Positions 33,803-45,975 of a stretch of DNA of 64,000 bases are shown here, piece after piece. The notes below the pieces were generated by a model. The model did no database searches. It saw nothing but the letters and a program-made list of their open reading frames with translations, and was not told where the DNA came from. The stretch spans positions 1,302,001 through 1,366,000 of the forward strand of contig JAWPGT010000001.1 in assembly GCA_034638255.1 (NCBI GenBank). The letters run 5' to 3'. This DNA comes from Coprinus comatus (Eukaryota; Basidiomycota; Agaricomycetes; Agaricales; Agaricaceae). Made by a program: the position numbers and the translations under genes. Position 1 is the stretch's first letter. Each line of letters opens with the position of its first letter.

Positions 33803-36800
33803 TTACTTATCAAACTGTGACGGCACCTCTGAAGGTAAAACCGTCAGCATTTCTGTTTCTGTTTCTGTTGGTGTAGGTGGCAGTGTCATTTTTGATGTCG
33901 ATGTTGGGGATCGGCGGATTGATGTCCTTGATAGATCTTTGACAGACTCTTTCTCTGCTAACGTATCTGCCTCATGGTATAATAAAGACTCATCTGTATC
34001 ACAGGTCGAAGATGCAACCGAAGGAGATGTAGGGGTAGGTGAGCTACGGAGTAGGCGGCTTGGGGAATCTTCATTAGTACCAGACGGCAACTCAACCTGT
34101 GGTCGCTTTGGAGAGACTGGGTAAGCGCGCGAGGATGGATGAATGCTAGATGCAGGACGAGGTGGAAGTTTGGGTGTAAAATCTTGAGGTGAGCTCGGAC
34201 TAAATAATTTTGCTGGCACACTGGCCACTTTGGTCGTCTTGGAGCCATAAGAAACTTCCAGTGCAGCCTCTCCGATTGGCGTTGGCGGTAATGGAGGAGA
34301 ATGTGGAGAATGCGGAATGGGATTATCATCGTAAATGAGATACGAGTTGAGGATTAAGTCTTCGAATAAAGTATCCTGACAATCATATATGAGTGGATCC
34401 ATGTATGTCGTAGACTGGTACCTACTTTGGATGACTGAACGCTCAACAAATCGCCTGCGACTTTCGGTAGCTCGTCTTCTCCGAAGATCACACTCCCGAA
34501 TACAATGGCTAGGTTCTTAGCATCCATTTTGTTCCTCTCATAATGACTAACAACTCTTGCTAGATGTTCTACCAAGGCTTTCAAGGTAGCTTGGTGCACG
34601 GCAGGTAAGCGCCGCATTTTGGCACGAAGCAGCATGAACTTGTTAGCCTGATGTTCCGCTACGAGATGAAAATAACGCCTATGTCAAAACAGGCGAATCA
34701 AACTCAAATAACCAAAAGTTGGTTTTACCTCTGTTTTCCGAGTGTTGTATCCTATCCTGTGAAGGATACCGAAACAATGGTTCGGGTAGTTCACGGAGGT
34801 ATAACTATGGAAATTATGACTTTCCAAATTTTCTTAAATCTCGACAGAACACACCTTCAGAAGTGAAGCAACTGCATAAACATCATCTTTTGAATTAAAC
34901 TCAAAAGAGGTTTCATCTCTTTCGATCTCATGTTGGAGCTATTTTGTCACATGAGTAAATTGACATTTGATAGTCGGACATGTACGCACGGTTTGTACAA
35001 CCGCATGTCGTCCAGAGACCTGTGAATGTTCATAAGAAAAGATTACGAGGCCATTCGGGTCCAATAAACCCACTCGATATATTCCTTCCGAATCAAGACC
35101 GCGTTTATCAATCTCTGCGATACATATCCTAACGATTTTAGGTATTTCTCCGTCCCGAAGCCCTTTCGCAGTTGCGTAATCTAGTAAACTAAATCCGAAA
35201 ATTAGATCATTGCATGAACCAACTTGACCATGTTCATAGAGGATAGGATCCGGAATTGCTGAGGCCAAAGAACGAGGTGTCGTGGTTAGAAGTCTTGCTA
35301 CATCTTTTTCCGGTGCAATCTTGTCCACAATGCTCCTCGCATGCTTCGCCAGCTGTGTTTGGGTGGTATATGTGGCACTATGGGCGGTGTAAGACACTCC
35401 TAAACACGGTGGAACATAACGATAACCTTACATCATATTATCCGTGTACCTCTCGAGGGTGTTCTTCACGACGACGGCAGACTCCCCAACAAACATCTCT
35501 AAGCTCTTGAGCAAAAAAATGTTAGAAAAATATCAGCATAGTGGAAGCAACCGAGCGAAGCGTACTATGAAACCACTTTCTAAAATCTTTGTTCTTCTTA
35601 ATCTTAAGGTTTCTAACCAGTGGACACCTTTACGGTACTCCTTATCTATAACAAGGGTCAAGACTATATTCAATGCAAGAACCAAATGCTTACCAGCTTC
35701 ATCTGCATCTCGCTTAGCCCTGACCGCCCGCAGAGCTTGATTTTCGCGTCCTCCTAGGGTGTCCTTTACTGCCGAGCCTTTGTCAAGTAACCCAATCAAT
35801 TGATTGAATTGCTTCTTTCCTAAATTAATCAGGTCAAGATGGTGATGATGAGGCGCATATATATGATGGTAGTACCTTGATGTGCAAGATCTGAGAAGGC
35901 TATTGAAGACGAAGGAGAGCGAGCACGTTGAGGAACTCCACTCGCTGAGGGTCGGCGATCCAGGGCACGAAGGGGTTGAGGGGACGTAACGGTTGGGCGG
36001 TTTGTGCTGGGTCCATTGTTCTTGGTAAATGCACTTGCTACTTGTTCTGGGGTGGGTTGCTGCGCAGGTGCTATTGACCCTGCAGCCGCGCGCTTTTGTT
36101 CCTTTGACTGAGGGTGAGACGAAGTGGACAGGAAATAAAAGACGCCTATGCACCTCAACATCCCCAAACCTCTTTGTGTATCGAGACTTGAGCTTTGGAA
36201 GCATGCCTTCAGCATACTCATTATATGCATTCGTAGAATCTTTGAGATCTTCTTTAATGCGCTTCCGTGTACGTTCTTGAGTTTCCTGATTGAACATGTT
36301 GATAACTGAGGGTTTAGATTGCGAGAGTGGTGTTCACCTTAACCGCTGTGAGGGGGTTGATGATATCTGTTATAAGGGTTCCACAGAATGCCTGCCTGGC
36401 CTGTGCCTCTGAGAATGTTGTTCAGATCCAAGGTGGAAAGAGGGTAGAGACAGTACACGTACCCCTTTCGATGGTATCTCTGACTTCGGCCCAGGCACTT
36501 CTTGTTGTACTCAACTCCTTATCATCGAGGAAGGCATCTAGCGACTTGCTTTTGCGATGCAACTTCTTGAGAGAGTCGATGCTACTGACGTCAGGGAGAG
36601 AAGGGAACGATTCGTGTGCAGTAGCTTACTATGTCTCTTCTATGCGCTTCCTGGGTAGGGGTGAGTGATGGGATAGGGGATAAGAGGGAGACATACCGTT
36701 CGTGAAAGAAGTTGATATAGGAATCGGCAAGGAAGCGCAGTTGGGTGTCGAAGAGGGGAATGGGGCCCTGTGTCGCAAGTGAGGGATCCGAGGCAGAGGC

Positions 36801-36830
36801 GCGGGCAGATATTGGTGTCTGCTGATCCAT
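33803..36830 (-). CDS. F-BAR and RhoGAP domain protein (Rgd1-like)
   Basis: Rho GTPase-activating protein that bends or binds membrane through an F-BAR helix bundle. Fifteen exons: 36830-36697, 36650-36630, 36584-36463, 36408-36338, 36285-36154, 36107-35876, 35819-35694, 35645-35566, 35505-35432, 35377-35074, 35019-34990, 34938-34855, 34804-34729, 34658-34426, 34375-33803, about 763 residues. F-BAR: ERKRIEETY, LHRKSKSL, ETQERTRKRIKEDL, WLETLRLRR. A Pro/Ser-rich insert near residues 165-235 interrupts it. RhoGAP: EGIYRVSGR carries the arginine finger, then YLRELPEPLFR and KNLAIVFG. The C-terminal 180 residues are Ser/Pro-rich with several SP/TP sites. The exon 5 donor (36153) is weak and least certain. 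Confidence 0.9.
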
Positions 36831-37192
36831 GGCGGGGGTTATTTGTGGGATTCGCACCGAAGGTCAGTAGTCGGTTCATGCCTGTCACGTTACTTCCACA
36901 TTCCGTACATCTTCTACTGACTCATCCCATCTCAATAATATTTGCTCGACCATGCTGCGGTTGCGGAACCTCTGGTTCGCTAACATTATCACAATGTGCA
37001 TACACATGGTCTGGCTCGGATCGTGCCTTGATCGGTAACAGTCTGTAACTTGAAGTGTGTGGATAGGTGTGGATATTAATTCCGATTCTCGTGGGATCAT
37101 GCCATCAAATTCATATATATTTACACACATAGAATCACTCAAGTCTTTGTTGACTTCCTCGCGCACATCTCTCTAAATCTCAAGAGCTAGAG
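36831..37192. other. Divergent promoter, RhoGAP / ABC transporter
   Basis: A 362-bp gap between two divergent ATGs. No gene or repeat was recognised. Confidence 0.45.
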
Positions 37193-40100
37193 ATGCCTTC
37201 TGCGGTCGTATCGCAGACCATCACATCTCAGGCCACATTTTCCTTAGGAAGAAATACCTTCCAAGTATCGGCAGAAGCCATCACTGGAATATTTGACGGG
37301 TGAGAAATGCCGCGTCCTTTGTCATTTTTATCAAGCACCGACACTTATTTTGTAGAGCCTCCTGCGACTCTTTGTTATTCCTACCGGTTGTCTCCGTCGT
37401 TTCTTTTGCAACTTTATTCTTCAGACTGGCAGCGGCGGTGTTCCTGGGGCGCCAAGGCGCGGCTCTACCTGCCCAGAGAATGCAAGGGAACCTGGACTGC
37501 GGGCTGCAGCCAGGTATTATATTGATACTCGTGGAGGCAATCTCTTATTATTCTATCGCGCTCTTCAATTCCTAAACAGTGCTGCATTGCTTGCTGTAAC
37601 TTTGTTTTGTCGTGTTCGTGAATCCGACGACGTCATCCATAAGGCACCTCTAATGACTGCCTTTTATGTTAGTATTACTTATGCATATCCCCCCGTACAT
37701 TCGAGTTTATCGACACTCATTTGTTCTATAGGTCTACACGTTCTTTCTAACTTTATTTTCCCTGCTTGCTACTAAGCACTGGAGTAGGATTGCGAATCAA
37801 CACGCATCCACGATATTTTTCTTGGCATTTGGCATTTTTGCTTATCGGGACCTATACCCCCTCACCACCTTCAACTCCCAACCAAAGGATCTCCATGAAG
37901 GTCGCACTCTCTGGTACAAACTGGCTTTGCTTTTCCTGAATGGAATTGTGATTCCTGGGCTTGTTCCTCGCGAATACGTTCCGTTCGATCCCAAGGTGAT
38001 ACCCACTCGCATATTCACAAAAAAAAGGAAATGACTTTGTATCTAGACGCCTAGTTCAGAAATCAATCCAGAGCAAACTGCCTCCATATTTTCATCAATT
38101 ACCTACTCATATATGGATCCGACTGTTTTCTTGGCATACCGGGTTCCTCACCTCTCACACGACCAGTTGCCACCGTTGGCTGACTACGATCATGCATATA
38201 ATCTCAAGTCATCTAGCTTCAAGGTACCCTTTTTTTCGCCATAGGCCTCTTAGAAGAATTAACTTTAAGTGAAACAGCATCTGGACATCTTCTCTGGTGC
38301 TAAAAAGCGATACATCTTTTGGAATATAATGAGAGTTTTTCGACTTCAGTATTTTCTCATGGCTCTTATGGTCGTCTTCTGGGTGATCGCTTCATTTATC
38401 TCACCTTTTGCTATCAATGGTTTACTCAGGTATCTCGAGACGGGCGGTCATGATGCTACGCATAAACCATGGGTCTGGATCTTATGCTTGTTCTTTGGAC
38501 CTTTGATAGTTTCATTCTTTTACCAAGGATATATCTTCTTCGCAGTACGTCGATACCCACTTCTCCAAGTTTATGCTCCTTCCTACTAGACATCGATTCT
38601 AGACGAGAGCAATGGTTCGATTCGAAGCCATTGCTACTCAACTTATCTTTGAGCATGCCCTGCGCATTCGCGTCAAGGCCGAAATAGACAGCAATGAAGA
38701 CACCCCTGTGGTCTCGAAGGAAGTCACGACTACCTCGAGTACAAGCAACTGTGCACTAGAACCGGAAAATGCCCCTCAACATTCTCAAGAAGTGACCGCT
38801 ACCGCTGTCGGTACTGAGTCTACAGTACAACCCAGCACATCCAGTGTCACAACTGGCTCTTCTAAGGATATCAAAAACAGCGAAAAATCTGGCAGTCCTT
38901 CTGCTACGAAGGCAAATAATCTCGTCGGTCGCATCAATAATCTCGTAACTACGGATATGGCGATTGTTATGGGAGCTCGAGATCTGATGCTCGTCGTCGT
39001 CTATGCACCTTTGCAAATAACGCTTTGCATCCTATTCTTGTACAAGATTCTTGGTTGGAGGTATACTCGTGTTCGTCGTGCCTATTTACGGATGAATTTT
39101 AACGAAAAAATCAACAGTGCATTTGTTGGATTAGCTACCATGATTACGCTATTCCCCATACCTGGTGTCATTGCTCAGAAAATCAACCAAGTTCAGAAAT
39201 CGCGTTTGCAGAGAACGGATGCACGTGTACAAGAAGTCACAGAAAGTAGGTCTTTTGAATCGAGTTTCACATTCCCAATTAAAGGTTAACAATTTAGCCA
39301 TGAATATGTTAAGAATGGTTAAGCTGTTTGGATGGGAAAAGAAAATGGCGGAGCGACTAGCAGAGAAAAGAGAAGAAGAATTGGTATGGCTCTGGAAAAG
39401 ACAAATTCTTGATTTGATCACTGGCAACGTTAAGTTAGTCCCTCGTTCTTGTAACGTCTGCCTACGGCTGATCTTCATCTCAAAGTTATGTCATTCCGCT
39501 GCTTGTGATGATTTCTACATATGCCTCATAGTAAGTCTCCTTTGATAATTTACCATTAGGCTCGAAGTCTAACATTCAACCCTATAGTGTATGTCTCCCG
39601 TTTTCGGTCGTACTCACTTCTAACCGGAAAACAGACCGTTATCATGAAACAAGAATTAAGAGCATCCATCGTTTTCAGCTCGATGACCGTCTTTGATCTT
39701 CTTCGTGAACAGCTATTTATGGCATTCTATATGTTCAACAACATCGTTTCAGGAAAAGTCTCATTGGACCGCATCGACGAATTCCTCCAAACTGTATGTA
39801 TGTCCTGAGATTGAGACTAACGCCAAGCTAACTGCCCATTAGACTGAACTCCTCGACCCCTTTGTAGAGAAAAAAGAGGAGGATATAGTCTTCCCTCAAC
39901 CTCATGAAAATGGCGAAGAAAAGATCGGATTCAACAATGCCTCTTTCACTTGGTCTGCAGAGTCAGATGGTACCTTAACCCCTTCAAAGCGAGCCTTCAC
40001 TCTCATGATTGACGGTGAATTAACCTTCAAGCCTAACGGTTTGAACTTGATTGTGGGACCTACAGGATCTGGCAAGACGTCAATTCTTATGGCATTGTTG

Positions 40101-43100
40101 GGTATGTACACTACACTGGTGACTACTGATGCAATGAAGGAGTACTAAAATTATGACAAGGTGAAATGCATTATGTTCCCCTTGGCTCTAGCTCGTGGTT
40201 TAACTTGCCCCGATCTGGCGGTGTCTCATATGCTGCACAAGAATCTTGGGTTCAGAACGAGACCATCAGAGTAGGTTTTTATGTTATGTGCAGGTGAACA
40301 GTGATCTCAATGTACTCGCAGGAGAATATCCTCTTTGGCTACGGCTATGATGAGAAACGATACAAGGAAGTCCTATATCAATGTGGCTTAGAGCGTGATC
40401 TCGAACTATTTGAAGCTGGTGATCAGACAGAGGTCGGAGAAAAAGGACTTACCTTGAGTGGAGGACAGAAGGCTCGTGTTACTTTAGCACGCGCAATTTA
40501 CTCCCCTGCAAAAACAATCCTCCTGGACGATGTTCTGGCAGCTCTTGAGTGAGTCTGAGCTCATGTCCATTTCTAAATTGCTTACTAAAGTTCTGTAGTG
40601 TGCATACAGCCAAGTGGGTTGTGGATAAGTGTCTTGCAGGTGATTTGGTGAAAGGCAGGACAGTCATCCTTGTGGTCAGCGCAGCTTTTATTCTCATTTT
40701 TTATGTAATATTCACTCGGCGTAACTCAGACGCATAATATTGCGATGACTCGTGGCATTGCCGAGTTTGCTGTTTCCGTTGGTGTGGATGGCAAGATTGT
40801 CGCTCAAGGCACAATGGAGGAGGTTCTCGGGAAGGACAAGGCAATTGCACAAGAGCTCCAAGAAGATCGAGAAATTCTAGAAAAGGATGACGAAGTCGTC
40901 GATCAACCAACTGCGCCTGTGAAGAAAGATGGTAAATTGATTGTCGCCGAAGAAATGCAAGAGGGCCACATAAAATGGAAATCCTGTGAGTTCATTCGAC
41001 CTCAGTGTTACTTGTTAGTCTTCTAATTTTTTTGGCATAGTCAAACTCTTCCTCGCGGCACTTGGTGGCAGCCATCCCGGATTATTCTTCCTCATTCTGA
41101 TAGGAGGACTTGGCGTAGTAGAGTTCATCAATGCTTTCCAAACATGGTTTTTGGGCTATTGGGCGTCCCAATATGAACATCGCCCGTCTTCGGAGGTCTC
41201 AGTGCCTTTGTGAGTTTCATTGAAGATCTCTTACTAATAATGCTAATGCCCTGCAAGCTATCTAGGGTCTTACGGTAGGGCAGACTTGGTTCGATTACTT
41301 TCTTTCTAATTGCTAACATCTACTTTGCAGTGGGACTTTTGACTATAGCAGTCACTTTCTATATGTCTATATTTATTGTATACATCTATGGTGTCATTCG
41401 CGCTTCAAGAAAAATTCACCGCGAACTTCTTGCTTCAATTCTTGGGACAACTCTAAGGTAAGAGACACGAGTTGCGACCATGAGAATGTTTATTCTGATC
41501 CGCCTTTTAGATGGCTTGATACTACACCAACCTCCCGTATCATTACCAGATGTACACAAGACATCAGAGCAGGTTCGTTATGAGAGATTCTATACCATAC
41601 TTCCTAAAAACCACTGCTTTAGTCGACGACCCTATCAAAGATTACTTGAAATGGATGACTGAGCTGACAATGTCTATGCTTGTCAAGTTCGCTGCTGTCA
41701 TTTTCATGACACCAATTTTTGTCATTCCTGGTTTCATTGTAGCTATGCTTGGTGGTTGGGTTGGCCAAATCTACATGGCGGCTCAACTCTCAGTCAAACG
41801 TGAATTGTCGAATGCTAAGGCACCAGTAGTTGGACAGTAAGTCTCTATGGCTATGATCGATTAACTTCTACTGCTGACCAATGTTTAGCTTTGGGGCAGC
41901 CATTGCAGGTCTAAGTAAGTCATTCCCCCAAACATATATATATATACCGCAGATATTAAGATTCACGATTCTTCAGCTTCCATCCGTGCCTATGGAGCGC
42001 AAGAAGCTTTCATAAACAAGTCACAGGAACGCATCAATCGTTCCTCTCGCGCAGGCCGGGTGTTCTACAATCTCAATAGATGGGTTTGTATCAGGATAGA
42101 CCTCATAAGTGGATTATTTTCAGCAGGCCTAGCATTTTATCTTGTATACTTCCAAAGCCATACTGCCGCCAATATTGGTTTCTCCCTTAATATGGCAGGT
42201 AAGTAAATAAACGAAAGCATGATCACCAAAATTAACTGTTCATGTAGTTGGATTTAGCGCCATGATCTTATGGTGGATTCGTACTTTCAACGAATTCGAA
42301 GTTCAAGGTATGTTTTTATACTGGGTGTCTTCAAAGATTTTAATTTCAATCATATCTATAGGAAACAGGTGAACTACATAATGAATTTATGTCAACTGCG
42401 TGTTAACTCTAAAATAGCTTGGAGCGTATACAAAATTATATTGACATTGAACAAGAGGCCCCAGCGACACCTATTGGTGAACCTCCTGCCTATTGGCCTA
42501 CAAGTGGCACACTAATTGTCAAACATCTCTCGGCCAAATATTCCCCCGATGGACCAAAGGTTCTCGAAGATATCTCTTTTGAACTAAAAGGTGGTGAGCG
42601 CCTTGGTATTGGTATGTTTAAATCTGTTGGAATGACAAGCTGAGTTTAAATGCTTACCCTTACTTAGTCGGTCGAACTGGTTCTGGCAAGGTTCGTACAG
42701 GCCTCGGAAGTTAACCTTCGAAAACTGACTTACATATTATGCACAGAGCTCTTTGACACTCGCCTTGTTACGTTGCATCTTTACTGAAGGAGAAGTATTT
42801 TATGATGGACTTCGAACCGATACCCTTAATCTCGATGCCCTACGTTCTAGTATCACAATCATACCCCAAATAGTACGCGTCATGTTAACTTTCGTCTTGT
42901 CAGCTACTTACAGAGGATTTTAGCCCGAGCTTCTTAGCGGAACTCTCAGAACTAACCTCGACCCTTTTGATCAATATGACGACGGGATTCTGAACGATGC
43001 TCTTCACGCCGCTGGTCTCTTTACATTACAAGCAGACATGGATGAAGGTAGAATTACACTCGATTCTAATATCTCTAGTGGAGGAGGTAATCTATCTGTC

Positions 43101-43676
43101 GGTCAACGTCAAATTCTTGCTTTGGCTCGTGCTATCGTTCGTGGTAGTAAATTGCTAATTTTGGACGAAGGTATGTTTCTTGTTTTTTTTCTTTCTTGTT
43201 TCCCTTTTGAACTTATCTGACCGTGACCGTTATATCATTACTCACAGCTACATCTGCTATTGGTATGCCTCACCTGACAAACACAAATGGGAAATGTTAT
43301 CTAACTATTTCTAGATCACAAGACAGATACTGCCATTCAAACATCCTTGCGCAGTGAGCTTGGATGTGATACAACTGTCATTACTGTTGCACATAGGTTA
43401 CAGACAATTATGGATGCTGACAAAATTGTAAGTTGTATCAAATTCACGCTAGGTGTGTAGGATTCTAATTACGTTAACCTCAAGATGGTATTGGATGCCG
43501 GCCGAATTGTAAGTTCCTGTTATTTACATGACGGACGGCCCACCCTTACATTTCCTTAGGTCGAGTTTGATAGTCCGTCCAAGCTGTTGAAGAAAGAGAA
43601 GGGTTTCCTTCGAGCTTTAGTGGACGAGTCTGGTGACAAAGAGAACTTATATGGCATGGCGAAGGGCAAGATATAG
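37193..43676 (+). CDS. ABCC-type (MRP/YOR1-like) ABC transporter
   Basis: Full transporter: N-terminal membrane domain, TMD1-NBD1-TMD2-NBD2. An upstream TM-rich region precedes PREYVPFDPK and VPHLSHDQLPPLADYD, typical of fungal ABCC proteins. NBD1: Walker A GPTGSGKT (about 40057), signature LSGGQ (about 40455), Walker B LLDDV, with Asp where the catalytic Glu would be, as is usual for ABCC NBD1. NBD2: Walker A GRTGSGK on a 23-nt exon (42668-42690), signature LSVGQ, Walker B LDEATSAID with part on a 15-nt exon (43248-43262). It ends GMAKGKI at 43674. Over 20 exons. The exon structure between about 37350 and 37590 is unresolved: two adjacent hydrophobic frames do not join in phase by any ordinary intron. 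Exports organic anions, lipids or drugs; substrate unknown. Confidence 0.9.
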
Positions 43677-43912
43677 CATCGATTTGTAATATTATTATTA
43701 ACAGAAATTGTTAGTCCGTGCAAAAGACTATTCAACACGACGAAATAGATGGATCGGATCTCAACGCTTTCAGAGAGACCTAAGATATCAGGAAGACGAC
43801 TGTATATACTAGGACCCGTTGAGGGTACAAACGCGAAAACACCGGCAGATGGAGTCAAAAGACAAGTTGTGTAGACGCGAGAGCAGGAAGAAGCGGTGAA
43901 GGTCCTATTCCT

Positions 43913-45813
43913 CTAAGTTCTTCGGTAACCGCCAACCGGCTCAGATATGTCTCGCCCATTGCGAGGTGGTGGATAGTCACGAGGGTTTCCACGAGAAGGT
44001 CCAGGAGGCCCAGGGTTGGTACCACCGCCGTAACCATTGGAAGAATAATCATATGGAGGACGAGGTGGACTCTCAGAACGACGCCTACCATAAGTTAGAT
44101 TAATGTTGCATTGTACCGAGGGGTTAACTCGTTACCTGTATCTTGGGGCTGGAGGATCTGGGGGTGGTGCTGACCTGTTGTAATCTGAGTAACGGTGCGG
44201 TGGAGGGGATACTGGGCGACCACGATACTCTGGCAAATCCCTAGATAAATCCGATCAATGTCATACCAGCCAGTCATTGTAAAACCTCAAATTACCTCGC
44301 AGGCATTCTTTCGTATTCGTCTCGTCCGCGAGGGGGTGGTGGTGGCGCAGGCGGCGGTGTTCGAGTTCTTGCTGGGGGAGGATAAGCATTATAACGGTCG
44401 TTTCTTCTGTCATAACGGTCATATGGTGTGGCTGGCACAGGCGGGGGTCCATAACCTCTATAACCAGTTTCAGGTGGTGGTGGGTAACGACTTCGATAAT
44501 CAGGCGGGGGAGGGTAGCGGTCTCTTTCTTGATGTGCAGGCGGCGGGGGAGGTCCACGCCGGTAATCATCATAGTCACGAGTACGAGGTGGTGGAGGTGG
44601 AGGATAGTCTCTATAACCAGGGGATGATGGCCTCCGAACATCTCGAGGTGGAACAGGAGGATAGTCATAGCGCGAGTCCCTTGGAGGAGGGGGAGGATAT
44701 CTAGAGTGTCCATAATCATCTCTTGGTGGAGGGGGTCCTCGAGGAGGATAGTCTCGCTGAATACGATCAATCAAAGGAGGCTCATGGTGATGACGCCTCT
44801 GGTATGGTCTGGAAAGGGTGTAATTAGGAATATACGTATTTCTGTGGTATGGAATACCTACAATCCATTATTGGAAGGGCATTCCCTGACGAGGGTAAGC
44901 TTAAGGTGACGTCCCCCAGGTGATTTTGGACTCACCTTGCCCAATGACCCATTTGACCACACCTGAAGCAAGCGCCAGGATCACCAGTAAACTTGGCCGT
45001 TCGACCGCCACCATGAGAAAGTTCAACTTTAATCTTATTGCCCATAAAGTGTCCTTCATTGTATTTTGCAACGCTTTCTTCGGCGGCTTCTCGCGAGTCA
45101 AATTCCTAGCAAACAAAGACATGAGCGCCAGCCAGACCAAAGAACAAAGAAGCACATACCACAAACCCATAGCCGACCCTGTAAAGACATTAGCGCTCGT
45201 CAAGAACCAAAGTGAAATCAATGCGTACTTGAGTTCAATGTTTGTGATTTGACCTATCTTGCCAAAGCAATTATGCAAATCTTCTTCTCGAGTATGTTCA
45301 GGTAGGCCACCAATGTAGACCTTGTTCGGCTGCGAGCACAAGAGCGTGAACACCAAGTTGCACAAGTCACAGACAGACACTGAGGATATAAATTATGGAT
45401 AGGCGAGGGGTGAACGTGTTGAGAAGACGCCCCGAGCTGAAGCTGAGATGAAACGTCCGGCAAGACCGTCGCTACAGCAAGTCAAACAGAAAGACAGCAC
45501 TGGGAGAAGCGCGGGGAGGCATCCAACGTGTGCAGAGACAAGAACACAGAGAACGAGAACAGAGAGGAAAAGACCTAAGCACCTTGACTTGCTTGTCGCG
45601 GAATGAGTCTGTTTTGCTTCCCGCTACGCTACCGCCAGCGCTCGAGCCACGGTTGTATTCTGAATGGTCAGGATTCTGGACGGCAATGCGTTCATCAAGA
45701 ATAAGCGCGTTGGAAGGGGTTTGAGAGGGAGTTCCAGAGCCCATGGGATGTTCTTCTGCTGTAGACCACGTCGGAGTCTGCATTCTGACGTCCTCGTTTA
45801 CAGAGTTAGCCAT
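43913..45813 (-). CDS. SR-like RNA-binding protein: RRM, CCHC zinc knuckle, Pro/Arg/Tyr-rich tail
   Basis: Likely nuclear mRNA splicing or export factor. Eight exons: 45813-45583, 45329-45229, 45178-45160 (19 nt), 45105-44936, 44885-44862, 44808-44296, 44240-44136, 44084-43913, about 444 residues. The RRM has RNP2 VYIGGL and RNP1 VGYGFVEF, the latter assembled from three exons. A CCHC knuckle, CFRCGQMGHWARECP, is split by an intron. The C-terminal 260 residues are PPPP blocks with RDY/YDY/RSRY repeats. The first intron is unusually long (45582-45330) and could hide another exon. The layout resembles SRSF7-type proteins, but the tail is Pro-Tyr-Arg instead of RS. Confidence 0.88.
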
Positions 45814-45975
45814 CGCTTCCAAGAAAATATCGACCTCTGCCCTTTCCCAAATCACACATTCGTGGGAACTATTATAAACTCCGACGGTCCGTGCGAGTAA
45901 CTAAAGTTGTCCATTGTCCATTACACATAAGTTGGAGATACAGTACTAAGTAAGAAGAATTGTCCGTAAAAGTTC

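Noticed and set aside
37193..43676. Secondary-metabolite cluster built on P450, ABC transporter, oxygenase and hydrolase genes
   Set aside because: The genes are spread over 60 kb among housekeeping genes, and there is no core synthase (PKS, NRPS or terpene synthase).
44258..44704. 148-codon plus-strand frame, Glu/Val/Gly-rich
   Set aside because: Antisense shadow of the Pro/Arg/Tyr-rich tail of the RRM protein.
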